Positions 1 to 7,633 of a DNA stretch of 64,000 nucleotides are shown here, one piece after another; within the stretch, counting starts at the first letter, position 1; every line of letters begins with the position of its first letter. The notes under the pieces are model-generated. The model had not been told where the DNA came from. It saw only the letters and a program-made list of their open reading frames with translations, and did no database searches. The stretch comes from UBA7332 sp051657165 (lineage in GTDB: Bacteria; Bacteroidota; Bacteroidia; Bacteroidales; UBA7332). Location: the NCBI GenBank assembly GCA_051657165.1, contig JBOFKD010000302.1, positions 1-64,000 of the forward strand, given 5' to 3'. A program made the position numbers and the translations under genes.

Positions 1-2
1 TT

Positions 3-341
3 ATTTTAAATCATAAGTATAGAGAAGGGGTAGAATTTGTTAATTCGTTAAATAGTAGTGATTTCTCTAAACCATATCAAAAAAATTTATTTGTAAATAA
101 TTTCAAAGCACTTGATTGTAAAGATAATAGAGTTAAAGATAGTCTTTATACTTCAACTATTCGGCAAATAAATGATTACTTGCTCTTAAATAAAGATGAA
201 GTTGCGCTATTTGATCTTTTTATGTTTAAATCTAAAATACAAGATACGCTAGAAACTAAAAGAGAAATCGATTCGTTAAAATATCTCAATATCTACGACA
301 GCGTATTTTTGAATAATTTAATAAAATCCATCTATCAATAA
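3..341 (+). CDS. 3' part of an unknown protein, cut by the window edge
   Basis: An open frame runs from the left edge to a TAA at 339-341, about 112 codons with no interruption. The visible part is hydrophilic, rich in Asn, Lys, Asp and Leu, and ends IKSIYQ. I see no signal peptide, membrane segment or known motif, but the N-terminus lies outside the window. Base composition is as AT-rich as the lipoprotein gene at 1141, and both sit around a decayed RHS gene, so it may be part of a toxin/immunity island. It is real coding sequence in my judgement because the frame is long for such AT-rich DNA; function unknown. Confidence 0.55.
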   Translation: MLNHKYREGVEFVNSLNSSDFSKPYQKNLFVNNFKALDCKDNRVKDSLYTSTIRQINDYLLLNKDEVALFDLFMFKSKIQDTLETKREIDSLKYLNIYDSVFLNNLIKSIYQ

Positions 342-390
342 TACTTAACACCAAGTTCATTGTTAAATTACATGAGCAAATGTAAGCTAC

Positions 391-435
391 CCCGTGGTTA
401 CAAATAAATAATCCCTTCGGGATTAAAATACAAAG
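391..435 (+). repeat. Half copy of dispersed structured repeat (right end only)
   Basis: The segment matches the right end of the copy at 1887-2022: GGTTACA, an AAAT spacer, then a TTCG-loop hairpin (ATCCCTTCGGGAT) followed by TAAAATACAAAG. The left hairpin and the variable middle stem are absent. It faces the full copy at 526-640. Confidence 0.7.
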
Positions 436-475
436 CATTAACCTGAGAATCCGGATCCTTTCTATTGCTCCTTAC

Positions 476-525
476 AAAATCCGAACTAAAACGAGGATCT
501 ATCTTCGTTTTAGTTCGGATTTTTT
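476..525. terminator. Strong terminator-like hairpin
   Basis: A 17-bp perfect stem (478-494 pairing with 505-521, starting AATCCGAACT) with a 10-base loop is followed by a T-run (521-525) on the plus strand and preceded by A's, so it could act in both directions. It may terminate the gene ending at 341. It lies between two inward-facing repeat ends. Confidence 0.65.
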
Positions 526-640
526 CTTTTACGCCGAAGGTGTAATTAACCTGTAACCGCGGGTGACGACCGATTAAGGGAGTCTACCCGTGGGAAGTGA
601 CGATCAATCTTACCCTCAACCCCGAAGGTGGTTGTTTGTG
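526..640 (-). repeat. Dispersed three-hairpin repeat, copy 1
   Basis: Read on the minus strand it has the same parts in the same order as the copies at 1887, 35074 and 35465: left hairpin CAACC-A-CC with TTC loop (613-640 region), a variable middle stem (about 558-592, GGGT-GAC pairing with GTC-ACCC), then CGCGGTTACAG and a right TTCG hairpin of the form ACACCTTCGGCGT. The right end is nearly the same as the copy at 35074-35197. Confidence 0.75.
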
Positions 641-712
641 AATAAGTCAGATAAAAACTACTTTCTAAAAGATTGCAAATCAAAACTACTTCTTATATTT
701 GCCTGATTCTGA

Positions 713-1133
713 GTTAATCGACGGAAATACAACGGCAAAGAGCTAATCCGTATGCACGGATTGGATTGGTATGACTACGGAGCAAGGTACTACAATGCTG
801 TTATTTTGCAGTTCACAACCATTGATCCGCTTGCCGAAAAGTATTACTCTATATCGCCTTATGCGTATTGTGCAGGGAATCCTGTGATGTTTGTGGATCC
901 GGATGGAAAAAACTTAGACCTATAAAAAATACAACAACTGTTCCTAATATTTTAAATTTAAATCCAAATCCAATTTCAACATTTCCCTCTCCGCTTCCTA
1001 ATCAAGCAGATGCTCCTGATAAATTTGAAATACAATTATCGAAATGCAAAATGCAATTAGGAATGCTATTGAATATGAGAATTACTCCCGGAAGAAACTT
1101 GAGATTCCTTTAAGAAATAATTATTTAAAATAA
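713..1133 (+). pseudogene. Decayed RHS repeat-associated core plus toxin tail
   Basis: In the frame of 725-925 the DNA encodes YNGKEL, HGLDWYDYGARYYN, FTTIDPLAEKYY, SPYAYC and FVDPDG, which is the classic RHS repeat-associated core found before the variable toxin domain of RHS polymorphic toxins. There is no start and the frame is closed upstream at 710-712, so the thousands of bases of RHS barrel are missing. After VDPDGKN the frame hits TAA at 923-925. Plausible protein continues in the other two plus frames (about 926-1045, then a reading ending RKKLEIPLRNNYLK at a TAA, 1131-1133), which suggests frameshifts in a toxin tail. It ends 7 bp before the lipoprotein gene, the usual place of an immunity gene. 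Confidence 0.8.
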
Positions 1134-1140
1134 TAAGCAT

Positions 1141-1734
1141 ATGAAAAAATATTTACTACTAGCACTTGTTCTACTTAGCTTCATTGCTTGTAAAAATGAA
1201 AAGCAGAAACAATATGAAGCTATTCGTAAATCGTTCTTTTTATTTAAGTCAAACTTTGCAAGTGACATGACCAGTAAACATATTATTGTTCTGATTCAAT
1301 TTCAGGAGAATAAGATTTTTATTTCTACTACTACTGGAACTTTATATGCAAACTTAGGAGTTGATGTTATTGATTTTAAGAATTTTGGGTTAGCGCTATA
1401 TGAACAGTCTCAGAAAGGGAAACCACTAATGATTAATGAATATGTTTATGATAAAAATAAAGAATATGCTATTGTAGAAGATGTGCAATTAAAGTCTATA
1501 TACAATACCTTCGGAATAGAAGGTGTAATAGACGATTTTTTAAATAAAAAGAAAATCATTTTTGACTCAAGATTTAATTATTTAGTTTATTTATGCTGGC
1601 AGCATGATATTTTTGTTACTACTAGTGGAGCAGATGATTATTTTTCAAGAATAAAAACAACTTTTTCGGGAAATATACCTGATAAATATGGTAATAGTGC
1701 TTCTGTAGAACAGGATTTAACTTATGAAAAATAA
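1141..1734 (+). CDS. Small lipoprotein, candidate immunity protein
   Basis: A 197-residue protein starts with a lipoprotein signal (hydrophobic stretch then LSFIAC, lipid-modified Cys at residue 17). The mature part is charged, with no domain I recognise. It begins 7 bp after the end of the RHS toxin remnant, and genes in that position usually protect against the toxin. Lipid-anchored immunity proteins are known for RHS and type VI effectors acting in the periplasm, but here the toxin domain is decayed, so the immunity role is inference from position only. The gene itself is intact and keeps an AT-rich composition. Confidence 0.7.
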   Translation: MKKYLLLALVLLSFIACKNEKQKQYEAIRKSFFLFKSNFASDMTSKHIIVLIQFQENKIFISTTTGTLYANLGVDVIDFKNFGLALYEQSQKGKPLMINEYVYDKNKEYAIVEDVQLKSIYNTFGIEGVIDDFLNKKKIIFDSRFNYLVYLCWQHDIFVTTSGADDYFSRIKTTFSGNIPDKYGNSASVEQDLTYEK

Positions 1735-2188
1735 TGATGAGAATCATTCATCATTGCAAATATTGTACTATCCATACCTCGAATGAGATTCCTTTGTCTA
1801 TAACTCCCGTTTCGCAACTGATAAGGAGCTATCGGAGGAAAAGAATAGAGCTGCGAATTTTATTCTGAAAGGATTGTGTTGTAAATCACAAACAACCACC
1901 TTCGGGGTTGTGGACTTATGTATGTTGCCCTTTTCCACGGGTAGAAGCAATACTCCTGAAGGAATCTATTGCTTCTACGCCGCGGTTACAGACAAATAAT
2001 CCTTCGGGATTAAAATACAAAGTGTAAATATATCCTTTTTTATCTCCTCTAAGATCCGAAAAAAGGCGCAAAAAAAGAATACATAATACTCTTTTCTTAC
2101 ACCTTTTTATTTAATCATTTTCAGATAGAGGATTTTTAGTGCTCTCCCGGAAAGGAACTACACCTTTCACAAGCGGACAAACAGAGCT
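1735..2188. other. Gene-free stretch with one structured repeat
   Basis: No gene is visible between the lipoprotein and the minus-strand membrane protein. It holds the three-hairpin repeat at 1887-2022. A weak hairpin (GACAAGCAGA pairing with TCTGTTTGTC on the minus strand) overlaps the stop of the gene ending at 2189 and could be a terminator, but there is no good T-run. Confidence 0.6.
1887..2022 (+). repeat. Dispersed three-hairpin repeat, copy 2
   Basis: The left end CACAAACAACC leads into the bulged hairpin CAACCACCTTCGGGGTTG. The middle is a 12-bp perfect stem (1941-1952 with 1967-1978, GTAGAAGCAATA) capped by a second small stem TCC-TGAA-GGA. The right end is CGCGGTTACAGACAAAT, then the hairpin ATCCTTCGGGAT and TAAAATACAAAG. 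Ends are nearly identical to other copies, while the middle stem has its own sequence but full pairing. Confidence 0.8.
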
Positions 2189-2710
2189 TTAAGTTCTGCT
2201 TGTCAGATATTTACTATACAAAGTAAAGAAAAACAATTGGATAAGCATACCCGGAATTGTAGTTGTAAATCCATGCAGTGCATCAGTAAAACCAAATGCA
2301 AAGGACTCTATAATTACGGCTGTTGCCTGATAAGCAATGATAATGGCCAGAATCTGCAAGAAACTGATTTTGAATTTGTTTTGCATAAATGCGCCTGCTA
2401 AAAGAGAGATCACAACACATTGTGCAAGCACAACATACAGAATTATTCCCGGAGGCATTCCTGTCAGCATATTACTGACAAGCGGTGATGCGATAGCCGA
2501 TAATAGTCCGACAGCCCATCCGTAACGGATTGCAGCAAAGAACGTAAAGAACAGAATTGGCAAGAAGACTACGCCACTTATTGAAAACTGATGCATAACA
2601 ACGGGTGTCAGCACACTTAAAATCACAAAAACAGATGCTCTTAAATATGTTACCGGCAACATGAATGGCTGCGTAATCATTTTGGTAGTTGCATTCATTA
2701 CTCTTATCAT
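2189..2710 (-). CDS. Integral membrane protein, ECF transporter S-component-like
   Basis: A 173-residue, very hydrophobic protein with five or six predicted membrane segments and short loops, the size and look of substrate-binding (S) components of energy-coupling-factor transporters. It is the last gene after a TonB-dependent receptor and a methyltransferase on the same strand, with 48 bp to the preceding gene. That context suggests inner-membrane uptake of the ligand the receptor brings into the periplasm. No ECF ATPase or T-component is present here; S-components often share a common energising module encoded elsewhere. Family assignment is by general appearance only, so a different small permease remains possible. 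Confidence 0.5.
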   Translation of the reverse strand: MIRVMNATTKMITQPFMLPVTYLRASVFVILSVLTPVVMHQFSISGVVFLPILFFTFFAAIRYGWAVGLLSAIASPLVSNMLTGMPPGIILYVVLAQCVVISLLAGAFMQNKFKISFLQILAIIIAYQATAVIIESFAFGFTDALHGFTTTIPGMLIQLFFFTLYSKYLTSRT

Positions 2711-2758
2711 TAAATGGATACTTAAAATAGATAAACAATAGTATATATATATTGTTGA

Positions 2759-3346
2759 TTAACGCGTTTCTTTTTTTATCCCGGATAACATATAAATATC
2801 CGGATCGTCAATCATAATATCAATGTCAAATAAAGCCTGAAAATACTCCGCTTCAATCCCGACGGGACGAAGTTTTTCTGAAAGCACAAAATCGAGTTTA
2901 TGATGACAGGTATTTATCTGCTCACGGCTATCGGAATGAGCAATCACAAAGCGACCACCGGGACGCAAGGCTTTATGCAATGCTTTCACAAGAGACTGCT
3001 TATCCAGAAAATGAGGATAAGCATTATGTACTATTACCTGATCATAACCTGTACGCTGATTCTTCAGAAAGTCCATTACTTCAAACCGGACTTCGGGAAT
3101 CTTGTATTTCATTCGGGCACAAGCTATCATCTCTTCCGAGAGATCTACGGCATAAATTTCTTTTACCTGCTTACTCAGCAAAGGTTCGGTAAGTACGCCC
3201 GTACCGCATGCTACATCTATAACTCTGTCTCCTTCTTTAACTTTGGCAAGTGTAAGTATTTTATCAAGCCGGGCTCTGTCGTGCTTACACACAACATCCC
3301 ACTGAGGAGCCATTCTGTCAAAGAAAGCTTTTATCGGATCACTCAT
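2759..3346 (-). CDS. Class I SAM-dependent methyltransferase
   Basis: The protein has the Rossmann-type methyltransferase core: motif I VIDVACGTGVL (about residues 43-53), the acidic AVDLSEEM end of strand 2, and the post-motif FEVMDFL. An ATG at 3346 (MSDPIKAFF) is preferred to the GTG six bases upstream. About 195 residues, normal for a small-molecule methyltransferase. The stop of the receptor gene is 11 bp upstream, so the two are co-transcribed. Substrate unknown; in this uptake context it might modify the imported cofactor, metal chelator or tetrapyrrole, which is inference. Confidence 0.8.
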   Translation of the reverse strand: MSDPIKAFFDRMAPQWDVVCKHDRARLDKILTLAKVKEGDRVIDVACGTGVLTEPLLSKQVKEIYAVDLSEEMIACARMKYKIPEVRFEVMDFLKNQRTGYDQVIVHNAYPHFLDKQSLVKALHKALRPGGRFVIAHSDSREQINTCHHKLDFVLSEKLRPVGIEAEYFQALFDIDIMIDDPDIYMLSGIKKETR

Positions 3347-3357
3347 ATTCACTTTTT

Positions 3358-5247
3358 TCAGATTGTTATTTTTATACCACCGTAAGCATTTGCTCCGGGC
3401 ATCGGAAACCCTGCATTAATCTGATAGCTCTGGTTCAGTATATTCTCAACTTTGGCATAAATCTCCAGCCATGACAATGGAGAATACGCAACAGAAGCAT
3501 TCCATAGCGTAAAGTTATCTGTCAGTGCCGGAGCTGTTTGTGTGTATAGTTTATTGATATACTGAATACCGGTCTGGAAACTCCAGTCTTTCACATCGCA
3601 GGTTCCTCCAAAATAGAACTGATGCTTAGGGGCAGCCAGAACAGGCTCTTTCATATGCACATAACTATAATTCGTATTCAATGAAAAATTCGATAACACC
3701 TTATAGTTTGCCATAAACTCAACCCCAAAATTCTTTACTCTGCCTGTATTGATATTTTGCGGACGTCCGTCGGTACGAACAGTTTGAATCAGATTTTTTG
3801 CATCCAGATAATAAATACTTAAATCCAGCTGCAAGCGATTTGAAAATAAGCCCTGAGAGGCAGACAATTCATAATTAATCAGACTTTCGGGTTTCAGATC
3901 CGGATTTTGGGGCGGGAACATATACATCTCACGGATTGTGGGATTGCGAAATCCTTTACTCACAACGGCTTTCAATACGGTTTGCGGAGCTGCAATAAAA
4001 CTCAATCCTCCAAAAGGAACCCATGTCCCTCCCGTATGACTGTTATGGTCATACCGGATACCGGCACTCAGATACAAACGATCATTCAGAGACTGTCTCA
4101 TATTTGCATATCCTGCCATTTCGTAAATATGTTTATCGACCAGTTGCTTATGCTCCCCGGTCTCCATAAAATCATTATAGGCATTTCCACCGAAGGCTTT
4201 AAAATCAACACCGGCTGTCAGACTGTTTCCTGTAAACAAAGAAGCTGTCTGATAAAAAGTGGCACCCCACATATTATCTTTCGACCGGAAATAATAATCT
4301 TTTGGTTTTGCTCCTTCAAAGTACCCATCGTTAATTTTATGGTCCCCGAAATTCACATACACATTTAATGCACCGTTCAGGTTATCATATTTATTTTCTA
4401 TGGATAAAGATGTCATCCCCCGCAGAACACGGGCATCATTGTCAATAATAGGCTTCTCTGTTGTTCCGGGATTGGAAGCTTTAAAGCGGGTTATATTAAA
4501 ATCGAGTCTTGTTTTATAATGTTCCGATATTTGATATCCAACCTTCCCATAACCGCTCCACTGATTAAATTCAGAATTGCGTCTGTGTCCGTCGGTATGA
4601 TTGTATGTTCCGGAAACATAAGCATCCCAGCGATCTTTCTGATAGGCATAAGAAGCATTTGCCGAAGCCGTATTATAACTTCCGTACATGACATTGGCGC
4701 GGAGAAGCGAAGGTTTGCGGCTATCGGGAGCACGCGTGATTATATTCACAACTCCTCCCATCGCATTCGAACCATACAGATATGAGGCCGGACCTTTCAC
4801 GACTTCTATCTTTTCGGCCATAGATGATTCATACATATCAGGCAGCGGATGCCCCATCAGTCCCATATATTGGGGATGACCGTCAATCAGGACCAGAAGT
4901 TGCGTATTCGGACTTCCGCCTATGCCACGCATTGTCATTGAACCGGCAGAACCGGCAGCCACACCATAGCCCATAACACCTCGCTGGGTAACGAACATTC
5001 CGGGCACGCGCTCTGAAAGCAGGGGCAATAAGGAATAATTTTTTCGTCTTTCAATTTCATCTCTGCCTATCACCTCAACATGAAGCGGAAGTTGTCTTTT
5101 ACTCACTTCTGACAGAGAGCCTGTAATAACAACCTCATCAAGTCTTACAGAATCGGATATTTGTACCGGCACTTTAGATTCGGCCGACACATCGCAGATA
5201 GATAAACTCAGGATAGCTCCTGTTAATAAAATTGTGTTCTTTTTCAT
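3358..5247 (-). CDS. TonB-dependent outer-membrane receptor
   Basis: A 629-residue protein with a signal peptide (cleavage near VSAES), a plug domain (about 30-165, with LDEVVITGS, VLIDGHP, IEVVKGPASYLYGSNAMGGV and NIITR) and a 22-strand-type barrel ending in an aromatic-rich strand. This is the BtuB/CirA size class, not the much larger SusC class, so the ligand is probably a small molecule such as a metal complex, heme, siderophore or cobalamin-like compound. It heads a probable operon with the methyltransferase and the ECF-S-like protein. An inverted repeat upstream (5302-5331) may be an operator. I see no cobalamin riboswitch in the leader, which argues mildly against B12. Confidence 0.9.
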   Translation of the reverse strand: MKKNTILLTGAILSLSICDVSAESKVPVQISDSVRLDEVVITGSLSEVSKRQLPLHVEVIGRDEIERRKNYSLLPLLSERVPGMFVTQRGVMGYGVAAGSAGSMTMRGIGGSPNTQLLVLIDGHPQYMGLMGHPLPDMYESSMAEKIEVVKGPASYLYGSNAMGGVVNIITRAPDSRKPSLLRANVMYGSYNTASANASYAYQKDRWDAYVSGTYNHTDGHRRNSEFNQWSGYGKVGYQISEHYKTRLDFNITRFKASNPGTTEKPIIDNDARVLRGMTSLSIENKYDNLNGALNVYVNFGDHKINDGYFEGAKPKDYYFRSKDNMWGATFYQTASLFTGNSLTAGVDFKAFGGNAYNDFMETGEHKQLVDKHIYEMAGYANMRQSLNDRLYLSAGIRYDHNSHTGGTWVPFGGLSFIAAPQTVLKAVVSKGFRNPTIREMYMFPPQNPDLKPESLINYELSASQGLFSNRLQLDLSIYYLDAKNLIQTVRTDGRPQNINTGRVKNFGVEFMANYKVLSNFSLNTNYSYVHMKEPVLAAPKHQFYFGGTCDVKDWSFQTGIQYINKLYTQTAPALTDNFTLWNASVAYSPLSWLEIYAKVENILNQSYQINAGFPMPGANAYGGIKITI

Positions 5248-5301
5248 GATTGAATTAATCAGTAATTGTACTTAATTATCAGTGCAAACAAAAAAATGAT
5301 T

Positions 5302-5331
5302 TGTAATTACTTTCCTGTTAAAATAATTACA
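5302..5331 (-). promoter_or_regulatory. Inverted repeat upstream of the TonB receptor
   Basis: TGTAATTA (5302-5309) and its exact complement TAATTACA (5324-5331) are 14 bases apart, about 55-85 bp upstream of the receptor start. Such dyads are typical operators of metal- or ligand-sensing repressors. No regulator gene is adjacent, so the binding protein is unknown. Confidence 0.35.
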
Positions 5332-5365
5332 ACAGAAAGAATTGTTAAATTGTTCAACTCATAAG

Positions 5366-5417
5366 AAAGAGAAAGTGGAGAACATTCGTCTTACTGAGAC
5401 TGAACATCCTCCACTTG
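5366..5417 (-). terminator. Probable terminator of the arginase operon
   Basis: On the minus strand AGTGGAG (5415-5409) pairs with CTCCACT (5380-5374), with additional inner pairing, followed by a T-rich but interrupted tail TTTCTCTTTCTT. It sits 15-65 bp after the arginase stop. Confidence 0.5.
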
Positions 5418-5429
5418 ATCTTTATGATT

Positions 5430-6326
5430 CTACAAACATTCTGCTATAAAATCTACAATATTAAGTACCAGGTCCGTTGTGATTTCGCCATCATCCAGAT
5501 CAGGGTTAAACTCTACAACATCCATCGATTTGACCAGATGCGTGGCCAGCATTCCGGAAACGAACTGCTTAAACTCCGGCAAAGACATACCACCTTCTAC
5601 GCGTGTACCTGTGCCGGGAGCAATGGCCGGATCCAGCACATCTATATCTATGCTAAAGTGAACATTACGGATCTTCCTTTCCTGTAGTTTATGAAGAATA
5701 TCGTGAACTACATGCTTGATTCCTATCTTCCGGATCTCAGTCATCGGATAAACACTGAGCTGCTCTTCTTCTATCAGCCGCAGCTCGCCCTCATCCAGAC
5801 TCCGTGTACCAACCAGAAACACATTCTTCGGATTGACTTTGTTGCCCGGCTCGTAGATATTGACAAGACTGGAAGCTCCTTTGCCCATCAATGCACCCAG
5901 GGCCATTCCATGAATATTACCGCTGGGTGTAGTTTCGTGCGTATTAATATCGCCGTGAGCATCCAGCCAGATAATTCCAAAATCATCAAAAGCCTCTCCT
6001 ACTCCGGAAGCACTCCCCAGCCCGAGACAATGATCGCCACCGATTACCAGAGGGAAACCATCGCCCTGCAACGTATCGTAAACCAGTTCAGCCAGATTGT
6101 TATTCACCTCCACGATTGTTTCCAGATATTTCAGCGATTCGCCACTCTTGAATTTATCATTTTCCGGCACATCGGGTATATAAAGATTTCCGGTATCGTA
6201 GGTTTTATGCCCGTATTTTCGTATCCGGTCAATCAGTCCGTTACGGCGCAAATGATCAGGAGCTTTATCCACCCCTTTCCGGTCGCATCCAAAATTAATC
6301 GGAACGCCTATTACATTGACTTTCAT
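5430..6326 (-). CDS. rocF: Arginase
   Basis: A 298-residue ureohydrolase that splits L-arginine into ornithine and urea in the cytoplasm. The binuclear manganese site is visible: GGDH, DAHGD followed by NTHE, and the DIDVLDP pair of aspartates; the SGNIHGMAL segment and EFNPDLD near the end are also typical. Opening VIGVPINFGCDRKGVD matches arginases rather than agmatinases. The start is 1 bp after the stop of the ornithine aminotransferase gene, so the two are transcribed and probably translated together: arginase supplies the ornithine that the partner consumes. Agmatinase is the main alternative, judged less likely because of the partner. Confidence 0.92.
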   Translation of the reverse strand: MKVNVIGVPINFGCDRKGVDKAPDHLRRNGLIDRIRKYGHKTYDTGNLYIPDVPENDKFKSGESLKYLETIVEVNNNLAELVYDTLQGDGFPLVIGGDHCLGLGSASGVGEAFDDFGIIWLDAHGDINTHETTPSGNIHGMALGALMGKGASSLVNIYEPGNKVNPKNVFLVGTRSLDEGELRLIEEEQLSVYPMTEIRKIGIKHVVHDILHKLQERKIRNVHFSIDIDVLDPAIAPGTGTRVEGGMSLPEFKQFVSGMLATHLVKSMDVVEFNPDLDDGEITTDLVLNIVDFIAECL

Positions 6327-6327
6327 A

Positions 6328-7539
6328 CTATTTTATATTATAGAATACATTTTCGAGTCTTTCCAGCACTTCGGTCATCTCTCCGGATGAGATAATAAGC
6401 GGAGGCGTAAAGCGAATAGTATGCTCGTGCGTAGGTTTAGCCAGTACTCCTTTATGCATCAGACGCATGCATATTTCCCATGCATCAATTCCTTTATACG
6501 GGCGTATCTCGATGGCATTCATCAGTCCTTTCCCCCGCACATCTTTAATAAACGGAGAATCTATCTTGCGTACTTCATTCCGGAACATTTCGCCCATCAA
6601 TGCAGAGTTCTCCGTCATTTTTTCAGCCAGTAACACTTCGGTTGCTTTTTGTGCCACACGGGCTGAAAGCGGACTTCCGCCAAATGTAGATCCATGTTCG
6701 CCGGGACGAACTGTCAGCATGACTTCGTTGTTCGCCAGCACAGCTGATACGGGAAACATACCGCCCGAAAGCGCTTTCCCCAGAATCAGTACATCAGGAT
6801 GCACCTGTTCATGATCGCAACACAGAAGAGCTCCGGTACGGCCCAGGCCGGTCTGAATTTCATCTGCAATAAAAAGCACCTTTGCTTTCCGGCACAGCTC
6901 GTAAGCATCACTCAGATATCCTTCATCGGGCACAATCACTCCGGCCTCGCCCTGCACAGGCTCAACCAGAAACCCTACCACGTGAGGATCCTGTAAAGCT
7001 TCAAACAATGCTTCTACATTATTATAGGGGATTGTAATAAATCCGGGAGTAAACGGACCGAAATCGCCATAAGACTGAGGATCTGACGAAAACGATACGA
7101 TAGAAATGGTACGTCCGTGGAAATTAGATTCGCATACAATTATTTTAGCTTCATTCTCAGGAATGCCTTTCACGCGATATCCCCAGTGGCGGGCCAGCTT
7201 CAAAGCCGTTTCAACCGCTTCCGCACCTGTATTCATCGGCATAAGCTTATCATACGAAAACAGTTTACACATATATTCCATATATTCGCCCAGTGCATCC
7301 GAATGAAAAGCGCGGGAGGTCAGTGTAAGTTCGGATACCTGCCGGATCATTTCTCCGACGATCAGCGGATGACAATGACCTTGATTTAAAGCAGAATATC
7401 CGGCTAAACAATCAATATATTCTTTTCCGTCCACATCCCATACGTGTACGCCTTTTCCTTTTTTCAGGACTACGGGAAGAGGATGATAATTATGTGCTCC
7501 GTATTCGTGTTCTCTCTCAATATACTTTTTAGTTTCCAT
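6328..7539 (-). CDS. rocD: Ornithine aminotransferase
   Basis: A class-III PLP aminotransferase, 403 residues from the ATG at 7539 (METKKYIERE); an in-frame ATG 48 bases upstream would add an unconserved head. It converts ornithine and 2-oxoglutarate to glutamate-5-semialdehyde and glutamate. Seen: MNTGAEAVETALKLAR, VFVADEIQTGLGRTG-type segment (here FIADEIQTGLGRTG) with the PLP-nitrogen Asp, and the Schiff-base lysine in ILGKALSGG. First gene of the pair with arginase. The semialdehyde can be oxidised by the dehydrogenase half of the PutA-like enzyme at 31087. A 9-bp inverted repeat overlaps the leader. Confidence 0.92.
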   Translation of the reverse strand: METKKYIEREHEYGAHNYHPLPVVLKKGKGVHVWDVDGKEYIDCLAGYSALNQGHCHPLIVGEMIRQVSELTLTSRAFHSDALGEYMEYMCKLFSYDKLMPMNTGAEAVETALKLARHWGYRVKGIPENEAKIIVCESNFHGRTISIVSFSSDPQSYGDFGPFTPGFITIPYNNVEALFEALQDPHVVGFLVEPVQGEAGVIVPDEGYLSDAYELCRKAKVLFIADEIQTGLGRTGALLCCDHEQVHPDVLILGKALSGGMFPVSAVLANNEVMLTVRPGEHGSTFGGSPLSARVAQKATEVLLAEKMTENSALMGEMFRNEVRKIDSPFIKDVRGKGLMNAIEIRPYKGIDAWEICMRLMHKGVLAKPTHEHTIRFTPPLIISSGEMTEVLERLENVFYNIK

Positions 7540-7575
7540 ACGATATATTTTTAGATTTTCAAGCCAATATATCGT
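7540..7575 (-). promoter_or_regulatory. Inverted repeat in the ornithine aminotransferase leader
   Basis: ACGATATAT (7540-7548) is mirrored exactly by ATATATCGT (7567-7575), 18 bases apart and touching the start codon at 7539. It could be an operator or a leader hairpin that masks the start. A -7-like TATATTTA lies about 40-50 bp further upstream. Confidence 0.3.
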
Positions 7576-7633
7576 AAGAACGTCCATTTAAAGACATTAG
7601 TTCACGTCAGATGTATAAATATAAGAATATACA

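Larger units (their letters stand above)
342..712. other. Gene-free stretch with structured repeats
   Basis: No gene is visible. The stretch holds a half copy (391-435) and a full copy (526-640) of the dispersed three-hairpin repeat described in separate entries, facing each other around a strong terminator-like hairpin at 476-525. The remaining bases 641-712 are AT-rich and lead into the RHS remnant. Confidence 0.7.

Noticed and set aside
868..1113. 81-codon frame over the RHS remnant
   Set aside because: Its start is out of frame with the RHS core; only its later part may be decayed toxin tail, so I treat the region as one pseudogene.
5248..5410. Cobalamin riboswitch upstream of the TonB receptor
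   Set aside because: The leader is short and lacks the B12-box and long helical arms.
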